Below, piece after piece: positions 8,256 to 17,692 of a stretch of 51,307 bases of DNA. Positions within the stretch are counted from its first letter, which is position 1. Each line of letters begins with the position of its first letter. Both the position numbers and the translations under genes were made by a program. The notes beneath the pieces are model-generated. The model saw only the letters and a list, made by a program, of their open reading frames with translations, was not told the DNA's origin and made no database searches. This stretch comes from Candidatus Stackebrandtia excrementipullorum (GTDB lineage Bacteria; Actinomycetota; Actinomycetes; Mycobacteriales; Micromonosporaceae), in the NCBI GenBank assembly GCA_019113825.1, contig DXGR01000128.1, positions 1 to 51,307 on the forward strand, given 5' to 3'.

Positions 8256-9950
8256 GTGAAGATCCTCCTGCTGGTATCGGCGTTCAACGGTCTGACTCAG
8301 CGAGCCTGGTGCGCGCTGCGGGCAGCCGGTCACCATGTGACCGTTGAACTGGCGCCGACCTATCGGGACCCCGACTCGTTGACCAATGCGGTCGCGGCCA
8401 TAGCACCGGAGCTGATTCTGTGCCCGTTCCTCAAGCATCGTGTGCCCGAGGAGGTGTGGCGCAAATGGCCGACCGTGGTCATTCACCCCGGGCCGGTCGG
8501 GGACAGGGGACCCTCCTCGTTGGACTATGCGATTGAGGATAATGAGCCGATGTGGGGTGTAACCGCGTTGTCGGCAGTGGAGGAGATGGACGCCGGCCCC
8601 ATTTGGGGGTCGCGAGTCTTCGGAATGCCCACGACTCCCGTGAGCAAAGCGGCCCTGTACAACGGACCGGTGGCCGACGCGGCACTCGAGCTGGTGAACG
8701 AGGTCGTGGCCAAGGCGGCCGACCCCGGTTTCACACCCGTGCCACAGGACGAGACCCCTCGACCGGTACCTCACGCATGTGAGCGACCGACGATGAAACA
8801 GGCCGACCGTGCGTTCGCGTGGGATCACCCTGCCGCCCACATCGTCAAGAAGATTCGGGCCGCGGATTCGTCACCGGGTGTGCGAGTGAACATCGAAGGA
8901 CGCACGGTCCTCGTGTACGACGCCGCGGTCGGTGAACAACGGTCGGAACAACACCGGCCGGGCACGATCGTGGGGCGCGGAGAAGACGCGATTGCGGTTG
9001 CGGCGGCGGACCGCATCGTCTGGATCGGCCACGCGAAGGTCCCGCGTAATGCCGGAGGAAACGGGATCAAACTGCCCGCCGGCATGATCTTCGACGTACC
9101 GGTGGCGGAGATGCCGGTACCACCGGCGATGCGTGAAGTGGACTATCGGCGTCACGGCGATGTCGGTTATTTCACCGTGCGTGCCTACAACGGTGCGATG
9201 TCGACCCGCCGGTGTCACCGGATCGCCGACGCGCTGGAGACGGCGTTGGCGCAGGACACGAAGGTGTTGGTGTTCCAGGGAACGCCGTCCACGTTTTCCA
9301 ACGGCATACACCTCAACGTCATCGAAGCGGCGGCGTCGCCCGCTCGCGAGGCGTGGGACAACATTGTCGCCATCAACCGTCTGTGCACCGCGTTGGTTTC
9401 GTGCACGAACCAGTTGACGATCGCCGCGGTCACCGCGAATGCGGGAGCCGGCGGCGTCATGTTGGCGTTGGCGGCCGATGTTGTCGTCGCGCGAAACGGC
9501 GTGGTGTTGAACCCCTACTACGACATGGGTTTGTACGGCTCCGAACTACACACGTACACACTTCCTCGTCGTGTCGGCCAGGCGACGGCATCTCGTCTGC
9601 TCATCGACAAACTGCCCGTGGACGCGCATGCGGCGGCGGGGTTGGGGCTGATCGACGTCGCCGGTCCGGGGGACGCCGTCCGGTTCAACGAATGGGTGCG
9701 GCAACTGGCCACCTCCTATACCGATCCGCAGTGGTACGAGGGGGCTCTCGCTGCGAAGCGGCAGGCGTTGGAGGCGGTGCATCCTCCCGCCTACTTCGAA
9801 GCCGGCGAACTGGCCGAGATGGCCAAGGACATGTTCGACGACCGCAGCGGATTCGCCGCGGCCCGGGAGGCGTTCGTCCACAAGGCCACGCCGCAGGAAA
9901 CGCCGCACCGGCTGGCCGAACACCGGTGGAAACTGACCGGGGCACGCTGA
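8256..9950 (+). CDS. hoxX: HoxX-type hydrogenase maturation protein (formyltransferase + crotonase)
   Basis: 564 residues, full length. The N-terminal part (about 1-260) is a formyl-transferase-like fold with the HoxX hallmark VIHPGPVGDRGPSSLDYAI. The C-terminal part (about 280-550) is an enoyl-CoA-hydratase fold with FQGTPSTFSNGIHLNVIEA and NAGAGGVMLALAADVV. Known HoxX proteins take a formyl group from N10-formyl-tetrahydrofolate via formyl-CoA and release CO, which becomes the active-site ligand of oxygen-tolerant [NiFe]-hydrogenase. The GTG start is chosen for GAAGGAG 6 nt upstream. No hydrogenase structural or hyp gene is within 8 kb upstream or 40 kb downstream, so it is an orphan here. 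Confidence 0.85.
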   Translation: MKILLLVSAFNGLTQRAWCALRAAGHHVTVELAPTYRDPDSLTNAVAAIAPELILCPFLKHRVPEEVWRKWPTVVIHPGPVGDRGPSSLDYAIEDNEPMWGVTALSAVEEMDAGPIWGSRVFGMPTTPVSKAALYNGPVADAALELVNEVVAKAADPGFTPVPQDETPRPVPHACERPTMKQADRAFAWDHPAAHIVKKIRAADSSPGVRVNIEGRTVLVYDAAVGEQRSEQHRPGTIVGRGEDAIAVAAADRIVWIGHAKVPRNAGGNGIKLPAGMIFDVPVAEMPVPPAMREVDYRRHGDVGYFTVRAYNGAMSTRRCHRIADALETALAQDTKVLVFQGTPSTFSNGIHLNVIEAAASPAREAWDNIVAINRLCTALVSCTNQLTIAAVTANAGAGGVMLALAADVVVARNGVVLNPYYDMGLYGSELHTYTLPRRVGQATASRLLIDKLPVDAHAAAGLGLIDVAGPGDAVRFNEWVRQLATSYTDPQWYEGALAAKRQALEAVHPPAYFEAGELAEMAKDMFDDRSGFAAAREAFVHKATPQETPHRLAEHRWKLTGAR

Positions 9951-9957
9951 GCACGCT

Positions 9958-9994
9958 CCACAGGGGTGACGTGAATGCTCACGTCACCCTGTGG
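9958..9994. terminator. Bidirectional terminator between hoxX and the MBL hydrolase
   Basis: A 16-bp stem with one bulged G (CCACAGG..GTGACGTGA against TCACGTCACCCTGTGG) and a 4-nt loop, placed exactly between two converging genes. No U-tract in either direction. Confidence 0.7.
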
Positions 9995-9997
9995 GCG

Positions 9998-10714
9998 TCA
10001 CTTGGCGGCGCGTGCAACCATCCGTTTGGCGCGCCACCGTCGATGCGGTGGTGAATGTGAGTCCACGTACCACTTGTAGCCTCCTTCGAGGAGATCGCCG
10101 ACCATCCCCATGTCGGGAGCGTCGTCCGGTGTGCGCAGATGGTGCGGCGGGGGGTAGAAACAGTCTCCGAGAAAGACCACCTTGGACCGTGACGCGACGA
10201 CGATCGTCGAATCGGGTGCGTGTTGTCCACCGACGTGGCGGACCTCGACGCCGCCGGGGAGGGTGAGACGGTCGGTGAAGACCCGTTGGGGAGGCACGAC
10301 GGTGAATTCGTCCCAGTCGTTCTCCATGACCCGGGCGCGTGCTCGGTAACCGGGTCTCAACGAGGAGTCTTCGGCCATCCGTTGGGTGAGATATTCGTTG
10401 CTCCACGGGATCTCGGCTTCGGCGCGGAGGAGGTCACGACCGGTTTCATGCCCGATGATCTCGACGTCGGGCCACGCACAGGCGCCCCATGTGTGGTCCC
10501 AGTGGTGATGCGTGTAGACCACGTGTGTGGCGGGAGGTAGGCCCGCTTCGGCCATGGAGCTTTGGACCCGGCGCGCATGCCGGGGGCTGTTTCCCGCGTC
10601 GACGACCACACTCCCCTCGTCGGTCACGATGACCCCGACGCCTCCGGTGACGCTGGGCGACCGGGAATCGGCGAGGTACCACCACGTGCGACGAGCCAGT
10701 TTGACGATAGGCAT
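9998..10714 (-). CDS. MBL-fold metallo-hydrolase
   Basis: 238 residues with a metallo-beta-lactamase fold. The metal-binding motif THHHWDH (His69, His71, Asp73, His74) is followed by a later His in VGGQHAPDSTIV and an Asp in VVFLGDCFY, giving a complete dinuclear zinc set. The tail HSPPHRRWRAKRMVARAAK is unusual but short. MBL proteins hydrolyse esters, thioesters, lactones or phosphodiesters; the substrate cannot be told. It converges on hoxX across a strong hairpin and lies 53 bp downstream of the PAC2 gene on the same strand, so some co-transcription is possible. Confidence 0.85.
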   Translation of the reverse strand: MPIVKLARRTWWYLADSRSPSVTGGVGVIVTDEGSVVVDAGNSPRHARRVQSSMAEAGLPPATHVVYTHHHWDHTWGACAWPDVEIIGHETGRDLLRAEAEIPWSNEYLTQRMAEDSSLRPGYRARARVMENDWDEFTVVPPQRVFTDRLTLPGGVEVRHVGGQHAPDSTIVVASRSKVVFLGDCFYPPPHHLRTPDDAPDMGMVGDLLEGGYKWYVDSHSPPHRRWRAKRMVARAAK

Positions 10715-10767
10715 GGCTCAAGTCTGACCCATGCCCGAAGGGGCGACGTCCAACGGCGTCGGCGAAC

Positions 10768-11619
10768 CTATTCCTCGTCGTTCTGCGGGCCCCTTCGACG
10801 CAGATATCGTTCGAAGTCACGAGCGATGTCGTCGCCGGAAGGCTCCTTGGGCGTGTCTTGAGCGTCTTCGAGTGAACTGATGTATTCGGCGATGTCGCTG
10901 TCGGCTTCGACCAGCTCCGTCACCTCGTTCTCCCATTCGGCGGTCTGCTCGACGAGCGCGCCGGTGGGAACGGGTAGGTCGAGGAGCTCCTCGATGCGAT
11001 GCAGCAGACTCAAGGTGGCTTTGGGGCACGGTGATGTGGCCGCGTAGTGGGGAACATGCACCCAGCACGACGTGACCGGTATACCGATGTGTTGAAAAGT
11101 CTTGTGAAGAACCGCGATGATGCCTGCCGGGCCCTCGTAGTCGACCTCGTCCATCTGCAGTCGGTTTGTCACCGCAGGGTCGTTGGAGGTACCGGAGACC
11201 GGCAACGGCTTGGCATATCCCACGTCGGCCATCAGGGAACCCAACAGGATCACCTGATCGATCTCCAGACTGTGGCAGATCTCGCTGATCTCCTCACAGA
11301 ATCCCCGCCAGTGCATGCTCGGCTCGGCACCGGTCAGGAGCACGACGTCGCGGTCGGCGTCGTCGGGGCTGGCGACGGCGAAGCCGCTGAACGGCCAGTC
11401 GATGCGTTGAACGCCGTTGGCGTTGATTTGCACCGTGGGACGCGCCATCTGGAAGTCGTAGTAGGGATCGGGGTCGATGGTGGCGACGTGGCGGGCCTGC
11501 CACTTCTCGGTGAGGTGGGTGATGACGTGGCTCGCCGAATCCGCGGCGTCATTCCACCCGGTGAAGGCCGCGATCAGAATGGGAGACCGCAGCACCGGTA
11601 GTCCGTCGAACTCTGTCAC
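10768..11619 (-). CDS. PAC2-family protein (proteasome-assembly-chaperone-like)
   Basis: 283 residues. The PAC2 family is recognised by the opening LPVLRSPILIAAFTGWNDAADSA, the central QVILLGSLMADVGYAKPLPVSG and GIIAVLHKTFQHIGIPVTSCWVHVPHYA. It is homologous to mycobacterial Rv2125, which also lies beside metH. The biochemical role is not established; the name comes from an archaeal/eukaryotic proteasome chaperone relationship. The tail is acidic and ends RRRGPQNDEE. The second of two GTG codons (11619) is chosen because a TACGCT box ends 6 nt before it. The first GTG at 11622 would be only 3 nt from that box. Divergent from metH across about 85 bp. Confidence 0.85.
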   Translation of the reverse strand: MTEFDGLPVLRSPILIAAFTGWNDAADSASHVITHLTEKWQARHVATIDPDPYYDFQMARPTVQINANGVQRIDWPFSGFAVASPDDADRDVVLLTGAEPSMHWRGFCEEISEICHSLEIDQVILLGSLMADVGYAKPLPVSGTSNDPAVTNRLQMDEVDYEGPAGIIAVLHKTFQHIGIPVTSCWVHVPHYAATSPCPKATLSLLHRIEELLDLPVPTGALVEQTAEWENEVTELVEADSDIAEYISSLEDAQDTPKEPSGDDIARDFERYLRRRGPQNDEE

Positions 11620-11625
11620 CACGCC

Positions 11626-11631
11626 AGCGTA
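11626..11631 (-). promoter_or_regulatory. -10 box for leaderless PAC2 mRNA
   Basis: TACGCT on the minus strand, 6 nt before the GTG at 11619, with no Shine-Dalgarno sequence. Confidence 0.45.
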
Positions 11632-11691
11632 CGTGTCTCACTCCATACGCCCACAGGTTGGTACAAGCGCGGCGAAATCGGTCGATGCCGT

Positions 11692-11697
11692 TAGGCT
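11692..11697 (+). promoter_or_regulatory. -10 box for leaderless metH mRNA
   Basis: TAGGCT, then 7 nt, then the ATG of metH. There is no room for a cobalamin riboswitch: the metH leader is predicted to have length zero. Confidence 0.6.
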
Positions 11698-11704
11698 TGT
11701 TCGC

Positions 11705-14700
11705 ATGTCTGCTAGCCGGTTTCTTGACGCTTTGCGTGAACGGGTCCTCGTCGCCGACGGCGCCATGGGAACGATGTTGCAGGCCGCCGACCTGGGGCTT
11801 GACGACTTTCAAGGGCTCGAAGGCTGTAACGAGATACTTAATGTGACCCGGCCCGACGTCGTGCGTCATATTCACGATGCCTACCTGAAAGCGGGAGCCG
11901 ACTGCGTCGAGACGAACAGTTTCGGTTCCAACCTCCCGAACCTCGATGAATACGGCATAGCAGACCGTATCCGGGAACTGGCACGTTCCAGCGCCGAACT
12001 GGCCGCCGAGGTCGCCGCGGGTTACTCGACGGCGGACCGTCGCCGGTTCGTGCTCGGCGCGATGGGGCCCGGCACGAAACTGCCCACGCTGGGGCATGCC
12101 CCGTACCACCGGTTGAGGGACGCCTACGTGGAATGTGCCCTGGGGTTGATCGAAGGCGGCGCGGACGCGTTGATCGTGGAGACCTCCCAGGACCTTCTGC
12201 AGACGAAAGCCGGCGTGATCGGTGCGCAACGTGCCGCGAGGCAACTCGGCGTCGAGGTCCCGGTGATTGCTTCGGTAACGGTGGAAACGACCGGCACCAT
12301 GTTGGTCGGCAGCGAGATCGGTGCCGCGTTGACGGCGCTGACCGCGTTGAAGGTGGACGTCATCGGCCTCAACTGCGCCACCGGCCCCACAGAGATGAGT
12401 GAGCATCTTCGGTACCTGGCACGGCATTCGCCGATACCGTTGTCGGTCATGCCGAATGCGGGGCTGCCGGAGTTGGGTCCCGACGGTGCCGTGTATCCGT
12501 TGACGGCCCCGGAGATGGCCGACGCGTTGGAGGGCTTCGCCGACGAGTTCAATGTGAATCTGGTCGGAGGATGTTGCGGAAGCACCCCGGAGCACATTCG
12601 CCAACTGGCCGAGCGCATGGCGGGGCGCTCTCCCGGGCGCCGCGAGCCCGTGATCGAGCCGGGCATCGCCTCGTCGTACCACCACGTCCCGTTTCAGCAG
12701 GACGCCACGATCCTCATGGTGGGGGAACGTACCAATGCCAACGGGTCGAAGGCTTTCCGTGAAGCGATGTTGGGCGGCGATTGGGACCGTTGCGTCGAGA
12801 TCGCCAGGAGTCAGGCGCGGGGCGGCTCGCACGTGCTGGATCTGTGCGTCGACTACGTCGGTAGGGACGGCGCCGGCGACATGAGGGAACTGGCCGCCCG
12901 ATTCGCGACCGCGTCGACGCTACCGGTGATGTTGGACTCGACCGAGCCCGACGTGATCCGTGCGGGGCTGGAAGCCTTGGGTGGCCGGTGCATCGTGAAC
13001 TCGGTCAACTTTGAGGACGGTGACGGCCCGGACTCACGTTACGCCCGGGCGCTGCCGGCGATCGTGGAGCACGGCGCGGCGGTCGTCGTCATGTGCATCG
13101 ACGAGGAGGGGCAGGCTCGGACCGCCGACCGGAAGGTGGAGATCGCCTCACGCACGATCGATGATCTGGTCGAGAACTGGGGGATGAGTCTGCCCGACAT
13201 CTTCATCGACACGTTGACGTTCCCGATCTCGACCGGTCAGGAAGAGACCCGCCGCGACGGTCTTGAGACGATCGAGGCGATTCGACGTATTTCGCAGCTG
13301 TACCCGGGTGTCAACTTCACCTTGGGGATCTCGAACATCTCCTTCGGGCTGAATGCCGCCTCACGCCAGGTCTTGAACTCGGTGTTCCTGAACGAGTGCG
13401 TCGACGCGGGACTGACGAGCGCTATCGTGCACGCCTCCAAGATTCTGCCTATGGCGCGCATCCCCGAGGAGCAGCGTCAGGTCGCGTTGGACATGGTGTA
13501 CGACCGTCGGAGCGAGGGGTATGACCCGCTGCAGCGGCTCATCCAGCTGTTCGAGGGCGTCGACGTCGCGTCGGCGAGGGCGTCCCGTGCCGAGGAACTG
13601 GCGTCTCTTCCTCTCAACGAGCGACTTGCTCGGCGGATCGTCGACGGCGAACGGAACGGTCTGGAACCGGACCTGGACGCCGCCTTGGCGCAGATGTCCG
13701 CGTTGGAGATTGTCAACGACGTACTCCTCAACGGTATGAAGACCGTCGGTGAACTGTTCGGGTCCGGGCAGATGCAGTTGCCGTTCGTGTTGCAGTCGGC
13801 CGAGGTCATGAAGGCGGCGGTGGCCTACCTGGAGCCGCACATGGAGAAGACCGACGCCGGCGGTAAGGGCACGATCGTGCTGGCCACGGTCAAGGGCGAC
13901 GTACACGACATCGGTAAGAACCTTGTGGACATCATTTTGTCCAACAACGGTTACAGCGTCGTCAACATCGGTATCAAGCAGCCCATCAACGCCATAGTGG
14001 AAGCCGCCGATCAGCACGACGCCGACGCCATCGGCATGTCCGGGCTGCTGGTGAAAAGCACCGTGATCATGAAGGAGAACCTCGCCGAAATGATGGCTCG
14101 CGGCCTGGCGTCGCGGTGGCCGGTCATGCTTGGCGGGGCGGCGCTGACCCGTCCCTATGTTGAGGACGACCTGCGGGAGATGTTCGCCGACGGGGAGGTC
14201 CACTACGCGAAGGACGCGTTCGAAGGCCTGTCGTTGATGGACAAGGTCATGGAGTCGCGTCGTACGGGGGTTCCCGTGGTGGATCCCGAACGGCAGGCCA
14301 AGATCGAGCAGCGTCGCGCCCGGCGCGCCAAACACGCCGCCATGGTGGCGCAGTCGGCACCGGCGTTGGACGACGAATCGGTACGGTCGGACATCAGGCG
14401 TGACGTACCCGTTCCGCAGGCTCCGTTCCACGGGACCCGGGTCGTCAAGGGACTGGCCACGGCCGATTACGCGGCCATGTTGGATGAACGTGCCACGTTC
14501 CTGGGCCAGTGGGGTCTGAAACCGTCGCGCGACAAGGACGGGCCGACCTATGACGAACTGGTCGAGACCGAGGGCCGACCACGGTTGCGTTACTGGTTGG
14601 ACCGCCTCGCCACCGACAAGGTGTTGGAGGCGGCGGTCGTCTACGGATATTTCCCGTGTTACTCGCAAGGCAATACGCTCGTGGTGCTCGACGAAAACGG

Positions 14701-15241
14701 GCACGAGGAACGTGCCCGGTTCACCTTCCCGAGGCAACGTCACGAGCGTCGACTGTGCATCGCCGACTTCTTCCGCAGTCGAGAGGAGGTCGACGACCAC
14801 GGCGGCGAGTACGACGTGCTCGGGCTGCAGTTGGTCACGATCGGACAAAGCGCGAGCGAGTACACCGCGAAGCTGTTCGCCCAACACGCTTACCGCGACT
14901 ACCTGGAGGTGCACGGTCTCAGTGTTCAGTTGACCGAGGCGTTGGCCGAGTACTGGCACAAGAGGATGCGTGACGAACTGGTGTTGCCCGACGGTTCCAC
15001 GGTCGGAGGCGCGGACCCGCAGGATCTGGCGGGCATGCTCAAAGTGGACTATCACGGCTGCCGGTACTCGTTCGGTTATGCGGCCTGCCCCGAACTGGAG
15101 GACCGGAAGAAGACGGTCGCGATGTTGCGTCCGGAACGTATCGGTGTCGAGTTGACCGAAGAGCTGCAGCTGACACCGGAACAGTCCACCGATGCACTGG
15201 TCGTCCACCACCCCGACGCGTCCTACTTCAACGCGAAGTAA
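11705..15241 (+). CDS. metH: Cobalamin-dependent methionine synthase
   Basis: 1178 residues, full length and four-module. The homocysteine domain (about 1-310) has zinc ligands Cys224 in GLNCATGP and Cys290/Cys291 in GGCCGS. The methyltetrahydrofolate domain runs about 330-600 (VGERTNANGSKAF). The B12 cap and binding domain is about 640-880, with Asp732 and His734 in DVHDIGKN as the lower axial cobalt ligand motif. The AdoMet reactivation domain is about 900-1178, with SFGYAACPELEDR. It makes methionine and regenerates tetrahydrofolate. The ATG is chosen because it sits 7 nt after a TAGGCT box and similarity starts there. It is divergent from PAC2, as in mycobacteria, and probably monocistronic. 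Confidence 0.97.
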   Translation: MSASRFLDALRERVLVADGAMGTMLQAADLGLDDFQGLEGCNEILNVTRPDVVRHIHDAYLKAGADCVETNSFGSNLPNLDEYGIADRIRELARSSAELAAEVAAGYSTADRRRFVLGAMGPGTKLPTLGHAPYHRLRDAYVECALGLIEGGADALIVETSQDLLQTKAGVIGAQRAARQLGVEVPVIASVTVETTGTMLVGSEIGAALTALTALKVDVIGLNCATGPTEMSEHLRYLARHSPIPLSVMPNAGLPELGPDGAVYPLTAPEMADALEGFADEFNVNLVGGCCGSTPEHIRQLAERMAGRSPGRREPVIEPGIASSYHHVPFQQDATILMVGERTNANGSKAFREAMLGGDWDRCVEIARSQARGGSHVLDLCVDYVGRDGAGDMRELAARFATASTLPVMLDSTEPDVIRAGLEALGGRCIVNSVNFEDGDGPDSRYARALPAIVEHGAAVVVMCIDEEGQARTADRKVEIASRTIDDLVENWGMSLPDIFIDTLTFPISTGQEETRRDGLETIEAIRRISQLYPGVNFTLGISNISFGLNAASRQVLNSVFLNECVDAGLTSAIVHASKILPMARIPEEQRQVALDMVYDRRSEGYDPLQRLIQLFEGVDVASARASRAEELASLPLNERLARRIVDGERNGLEPDLDAALAQMSALEIVNDVLLNGMKTVGELFGSGQMQLPFVLQSAEVMKAAVAYLEPHMEKTDAGGKGTIVLATVKGDVHDIGKNLVDIILSNNGYSVVNIGIKQPINAIVEAADQHDADAIGMSGLLVKSTVIMKENLAEMMARGLASRWPVMLGGAALTRPYVEDDLREMFADGEVHYAKDAFEGLSLMDKVMESRRTGVPVVDPERQAKIEQRRARRAKHAAMVAQSAPALDDESVRSDIRRDVPVPQAPFHGTRVVKGLATADYAAMLDERATFLGQWGLKPSRDKDGPTYDELVETEGRPRLRYWLDRLATDKVLEAAVVYGYFPCYSQGNTLVVLDENGHEERARFTFPRQRHERRLCIADFFRSREEVDDHGGEYDVLGLQLVTIGQSASEYTAKLFAQHAYRDYLEVHGLSVQLTEALAEYWHKRMRDELVLPDGSTVGGADPQDLAGMLKVDYHGCRYSFGYAACPELEDRKKTVAMLRPERIGVELTEELQLTPEQSTDALVVHHPDASYFNAK

Positions 15242-15251
15242 ACAACGGACG

Positions 15252-15271
15252 CACCGGCTGTTATTCCGGTG
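15252..15271 (+). terminator. Weak hairpin after metH
   Basis: CACCGG / CCGGTG stem with an 8-nt loop, ten bases after the metH stop and followed by TTGTCATGTTGTG. Six base pairs only. Confidence 0.3.
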
Positions 15272-15405
15272 TTGTCATGTTGTGTGTGCGACGGACGTAG
15301 TAAGGAGGGGAGACCGCGACCGCCGGTCGGCAAGCGTATGCCGAGGGCTATGTTGTACCTCCCGCCTGCGAAAACCTCCTTTGAAGGAAGCCCAGAGACA
15401 GCTCG

Positions 15406-16095
15406 ATGGATACCACGACGATGCCGCCTGAACGGTTGACCGCTGTTTTGTTCGACATGGACGGAACACTCCTCGACAGTGAAAAGCTGTGGGATGTCGG
15501 CCTGTACGATCTGGCCGCCCATGTGGGCCGCACCCTGGACCCGGCCACGAGGGCGCGCATGATCGGCATGGACCAGACCGAATCGGTGGCGCTGCTGCAC
15601 CGAGAGTGGGACCTGCCGCTTCTCGATGTCCCGGCCAACACCACCTGGCTGATCCGTCGAATGCATACGATCTTCGCCGGTGGGGTCGTGTGGCAGCCCG
15701 GCGCACGGGAACTGCTGGCGGCGGTGAAGGCGGCCGGCTTGACGACCGCCTTGGTCACCGCCACCGGTCGTGACCTGGTCAACGTCATCATCGGCACCAT
15801 CGGTGAGCAGAACTTCGACGTGACGATCTGCGGGGACGAGGTCGCACGCAACAAACCCGACCCGGAGCCCTACCTGACAGCGATGACGGAGCTGGGCCTG
15901 CGGCCTGCGCAGTGCCTGGCGATCGAGGACTCACCGACCGGTGTGTCGTCGGCGGTGGGCGCCGGGCTCAGGGTCCTGGGGGTTCCCAGCGAGGTGCCGT
16001 TGGCGTCCGCCGAGCGGGTCACGATCGTGGATTCGTTGACGGGTATCGACGTCGCGACCCTGATAGAGGTTCACCGGGGAACGCTCGTGGCATGA
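15406..16095 (+). CDS. HAD-family hydrolase (beta-phosphoglucomutase-like phosphatase)
   Basis: 229 residues. HAD motif I is FDMDGTLLD (nucleophile Asp17, acid/base Asp19). Motif II is the Thr in VTATGRD, motif III the Lys in ARNKPDPEPY, and motif IV ends AIEDSPTGVSSA. The helical cap between residues 25 and 90 places it in the subfamily I phosphatases/phosphoglucomutases. It lies 164 bp after metH on the same strand. The nearest purine-rich element GAAGGAAG is about 16 nt upstream of the ATG, so the second Met (15421) is a possible alternative start. Substrate unknown. Confidence 0.85.
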   Translation: MDTTTMPPERLTAVLFDMDGTLLDSEKLWDVGLYDLAAHVGRTLDPATRARMIGMDQTESVALLHREWDLPLLDVPANTTWLIRRMHTIFAGGVVWQPGARELLAAVKAAGLTTALVTATGRDLVNVIIGTIGEQNFDVTICGDEVARNKPDPEPYLTAMTELGLRPAQCLAIEDSPTGVSSAVGAGLRVLGVPSEVPLASAERVTIVDSLTGIDVATLIEVHRGTLVA

Positions 16096-16218
16096 CCGGT
16101 GTTTCCGGGAAATGACGTAACGGGCCGCTGTTCACGCGTACGGAGTTTCCATGGGCCGCTCGAACCTGCCAAGGCACGGACAGCGGGCCGCGGCGTCTCG
16201 AGTCGTTGATAGAGGAAA

Positions 16219-16247
16219 CGGCGCCGGACGTCGTTCGTCCGGCGCCG
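16219..16247. terminator. Bidirectional terminator between the HAD and kamA-like genes
   Basis: Perfect 12-bp stem CGGCGCCGGACG / CGTCCGGCGCCG with a 5-nt loop between two converging genes. Confidence 0.75.
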
Positions 16248-16273
16248 CTGTCACATGTCTGGACGGGTACGCG

Positions 16274-17566
16274 TTACTGGAACGGGAAGCGATCCGCGAA
16301 GGCGGGTTTGAGGTCGTCGACCCACACCGCGTTCTCGTCGTACTTGGCGAAGAACGGCCGCCCGACGAGCTCGGGGTCGCGGGCCTGGAGCATGCGCAGT
16401 GCGATGACCTTTTCGCCGTTGATGTCGACGACACCGTCCACGGCGACCTTTCCGGGCGTGGCGGACATGGACGGTCCACGGACCGTACGGCACAGCCCCG
16501 AGACCTGGCTGAACGCTTCGCGGTAGATTTCCCACGCCTTCACCAGCGGGACGGAGAAGTAGTCCTGCGGGCCGGTGTCCCGTTCGACGAACATGTAGTA
16601 GGGGATCATCCCCATCTTGTGCTGTGTCCGCCACATCTGTGCCCACTGATCAGCGGTGTCGTTGATGCTGCGGATCATCGGGGCCTGGGTTCGGATCGTC
16701 GCGCCGGTGGCGATGATGCGACGCACGGCTTCGGCGACGAGGTCCGATTCGAGTTCCCGGTGATGCGAGAAGTGCGCCATGAACGCCAGGTTCCGGCCGG
16801 ACTTGACGACCTCTTCGAACAACCGCAGTGTCGCGTCGGCATCGGGGTCGGTGACGAACCGCTGCGGCCAGTAGGCCAGTGCCTTCGAACCGATCCGTAC
16901 GGATTCGACGTGGTCGATGCCGAGGAGCGGTTCGATGTAACGCCGCAACACGGGCTCACCCATGATCATGGGGTCACCGCCGGTGAGGAGGACGCTGGAG
17001 ACCTCTTCATGTCGGCGAACGTAGCCCGACAGCTGCTCAACATCGTTGTTGGCGATCTTCAGGTCGCTGATGCCGACGAACTGTGCCCACCGGAAGCAGT
17101 AGGTGCAGTAGGCATGGCAGGTCTGGCCCTGTTGAGGGAAGAACAGCACGGTTTCCTTGTATTTGTGCTGAAGGCCCTCGACGGATTCCTCATCGGAATT
17201 GGGGATGTTGAGCTGTATCTGGCCGGCCGGGTGCGGATTCAGGTTGAAACGAACCCGGTTGGCGGCCTGGAGAAGATCTTTTTTGGGAGCGTCGGCCTTC
17301 ATGAGCTCCACGATGTGGTCGACGTCCTCGGCGGGAAGCATGTCCTCTTGAGGAAACACCAGCCGGTACATCGGGTCGTCGGGGGCGTTGTCCCAGTTGA
17401 CGAGGCTGTCGACGACATACTCGTTGGTCCGAAACGGCAGTACGTTGGCGACGGCCCGGGCACGCAGTCGCTGCTCGTCGGAGAGGCTCGCACGTTTCAA
17501 GAGGTCGTCGAGGTGCCGGGTGGTGTAGGCACGGAACCGGCGTCCCTCGGTGGTGGGTGCGGTCAA
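16274..17566 (-). CDS. KamA-family radical SAM protein (lysine 2,3-aminomutase-like)
   Basis: 430 residues. The radical-SAM iron-sulfur motif is CHAYCTYC (C-x3-C-x2-C), followed by FRW as in KamA. LLTGGDPM is the AdoMet-binding GGE-type motif. The region GPSMSATPGKVAVDG aligns with the PLP-lysine segment (PGGGGK in clostridial KamA), so the lysine appears kept but the glycine stretch is altered. True KamA converts L-lysine to L-beta-lysine, but actinobacterial relatives of this length are not characterised. The start appears to be TTG at 17566, with GAGGAGG 10 nt before it and no better in-frame ATG. The upstream AT-rich region holds a TTGACA and a palindrome. Confidence 0.8.
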   Translation of the reverse strand: MTAPTTEGRRFRAYTTRHLDDLLKRASLSDEQRLRARAVANVLPFRTNEYVVDSLVNWDNAPDDPMYRLVFPQEDMLPAEDVDHIVELMKADAPKKDLLQAANRVRFNLNPHPAGQIQLNIPNSDEESVEGLQHKYKETVLFFPQQGQTCHAYCTYCFRWAQFVGISDLKIANNDVEQLSGYVRRHEEVSSVLLTGGDPMIMGEPVLRRYIEPLLGIDHVESVRIGSKALAYWPQRFVTDPDADATLRLFEEVVKSGRNLAFMAHFSHHRELESDLVAEAVRRIIATGATIRTQAPMIRSINDTADQWAQMWRTQHKMGMIPYYMFVERDTGPQDYFSVPLVKAWEIYREAFSQVSGLCRTVRGPSMSATPGKVAVDGVVDINGEKVIALRMLQARDPELVGRPFFAKYDENAVWVDDLKPAFADRFPFQ

Positions 17567-17692
17567 CGTTGAACAGCCTCCTCTGGGTGGTGATGGCGAC
17601 GAACCTCGATGGCTGGCGCGGTTCGCCGATGTCTACAACGGATTCCCGGCCGTAGCCGGTCGGTCGGCGGCCGGGATGTGGTCGGCGACCGT

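Noticed and set aside
11620-11704. Cobalamin riboswitch upstream of metH
   Set aside because: Only 85 bp between divergent starts and the metH mRNA appears leaderless; no B12-box-like sequence.
13361-15211. 616-codon open frame antisense to metH
   Set aside because: Fully inside metH, no ribosome binding site and no domain.
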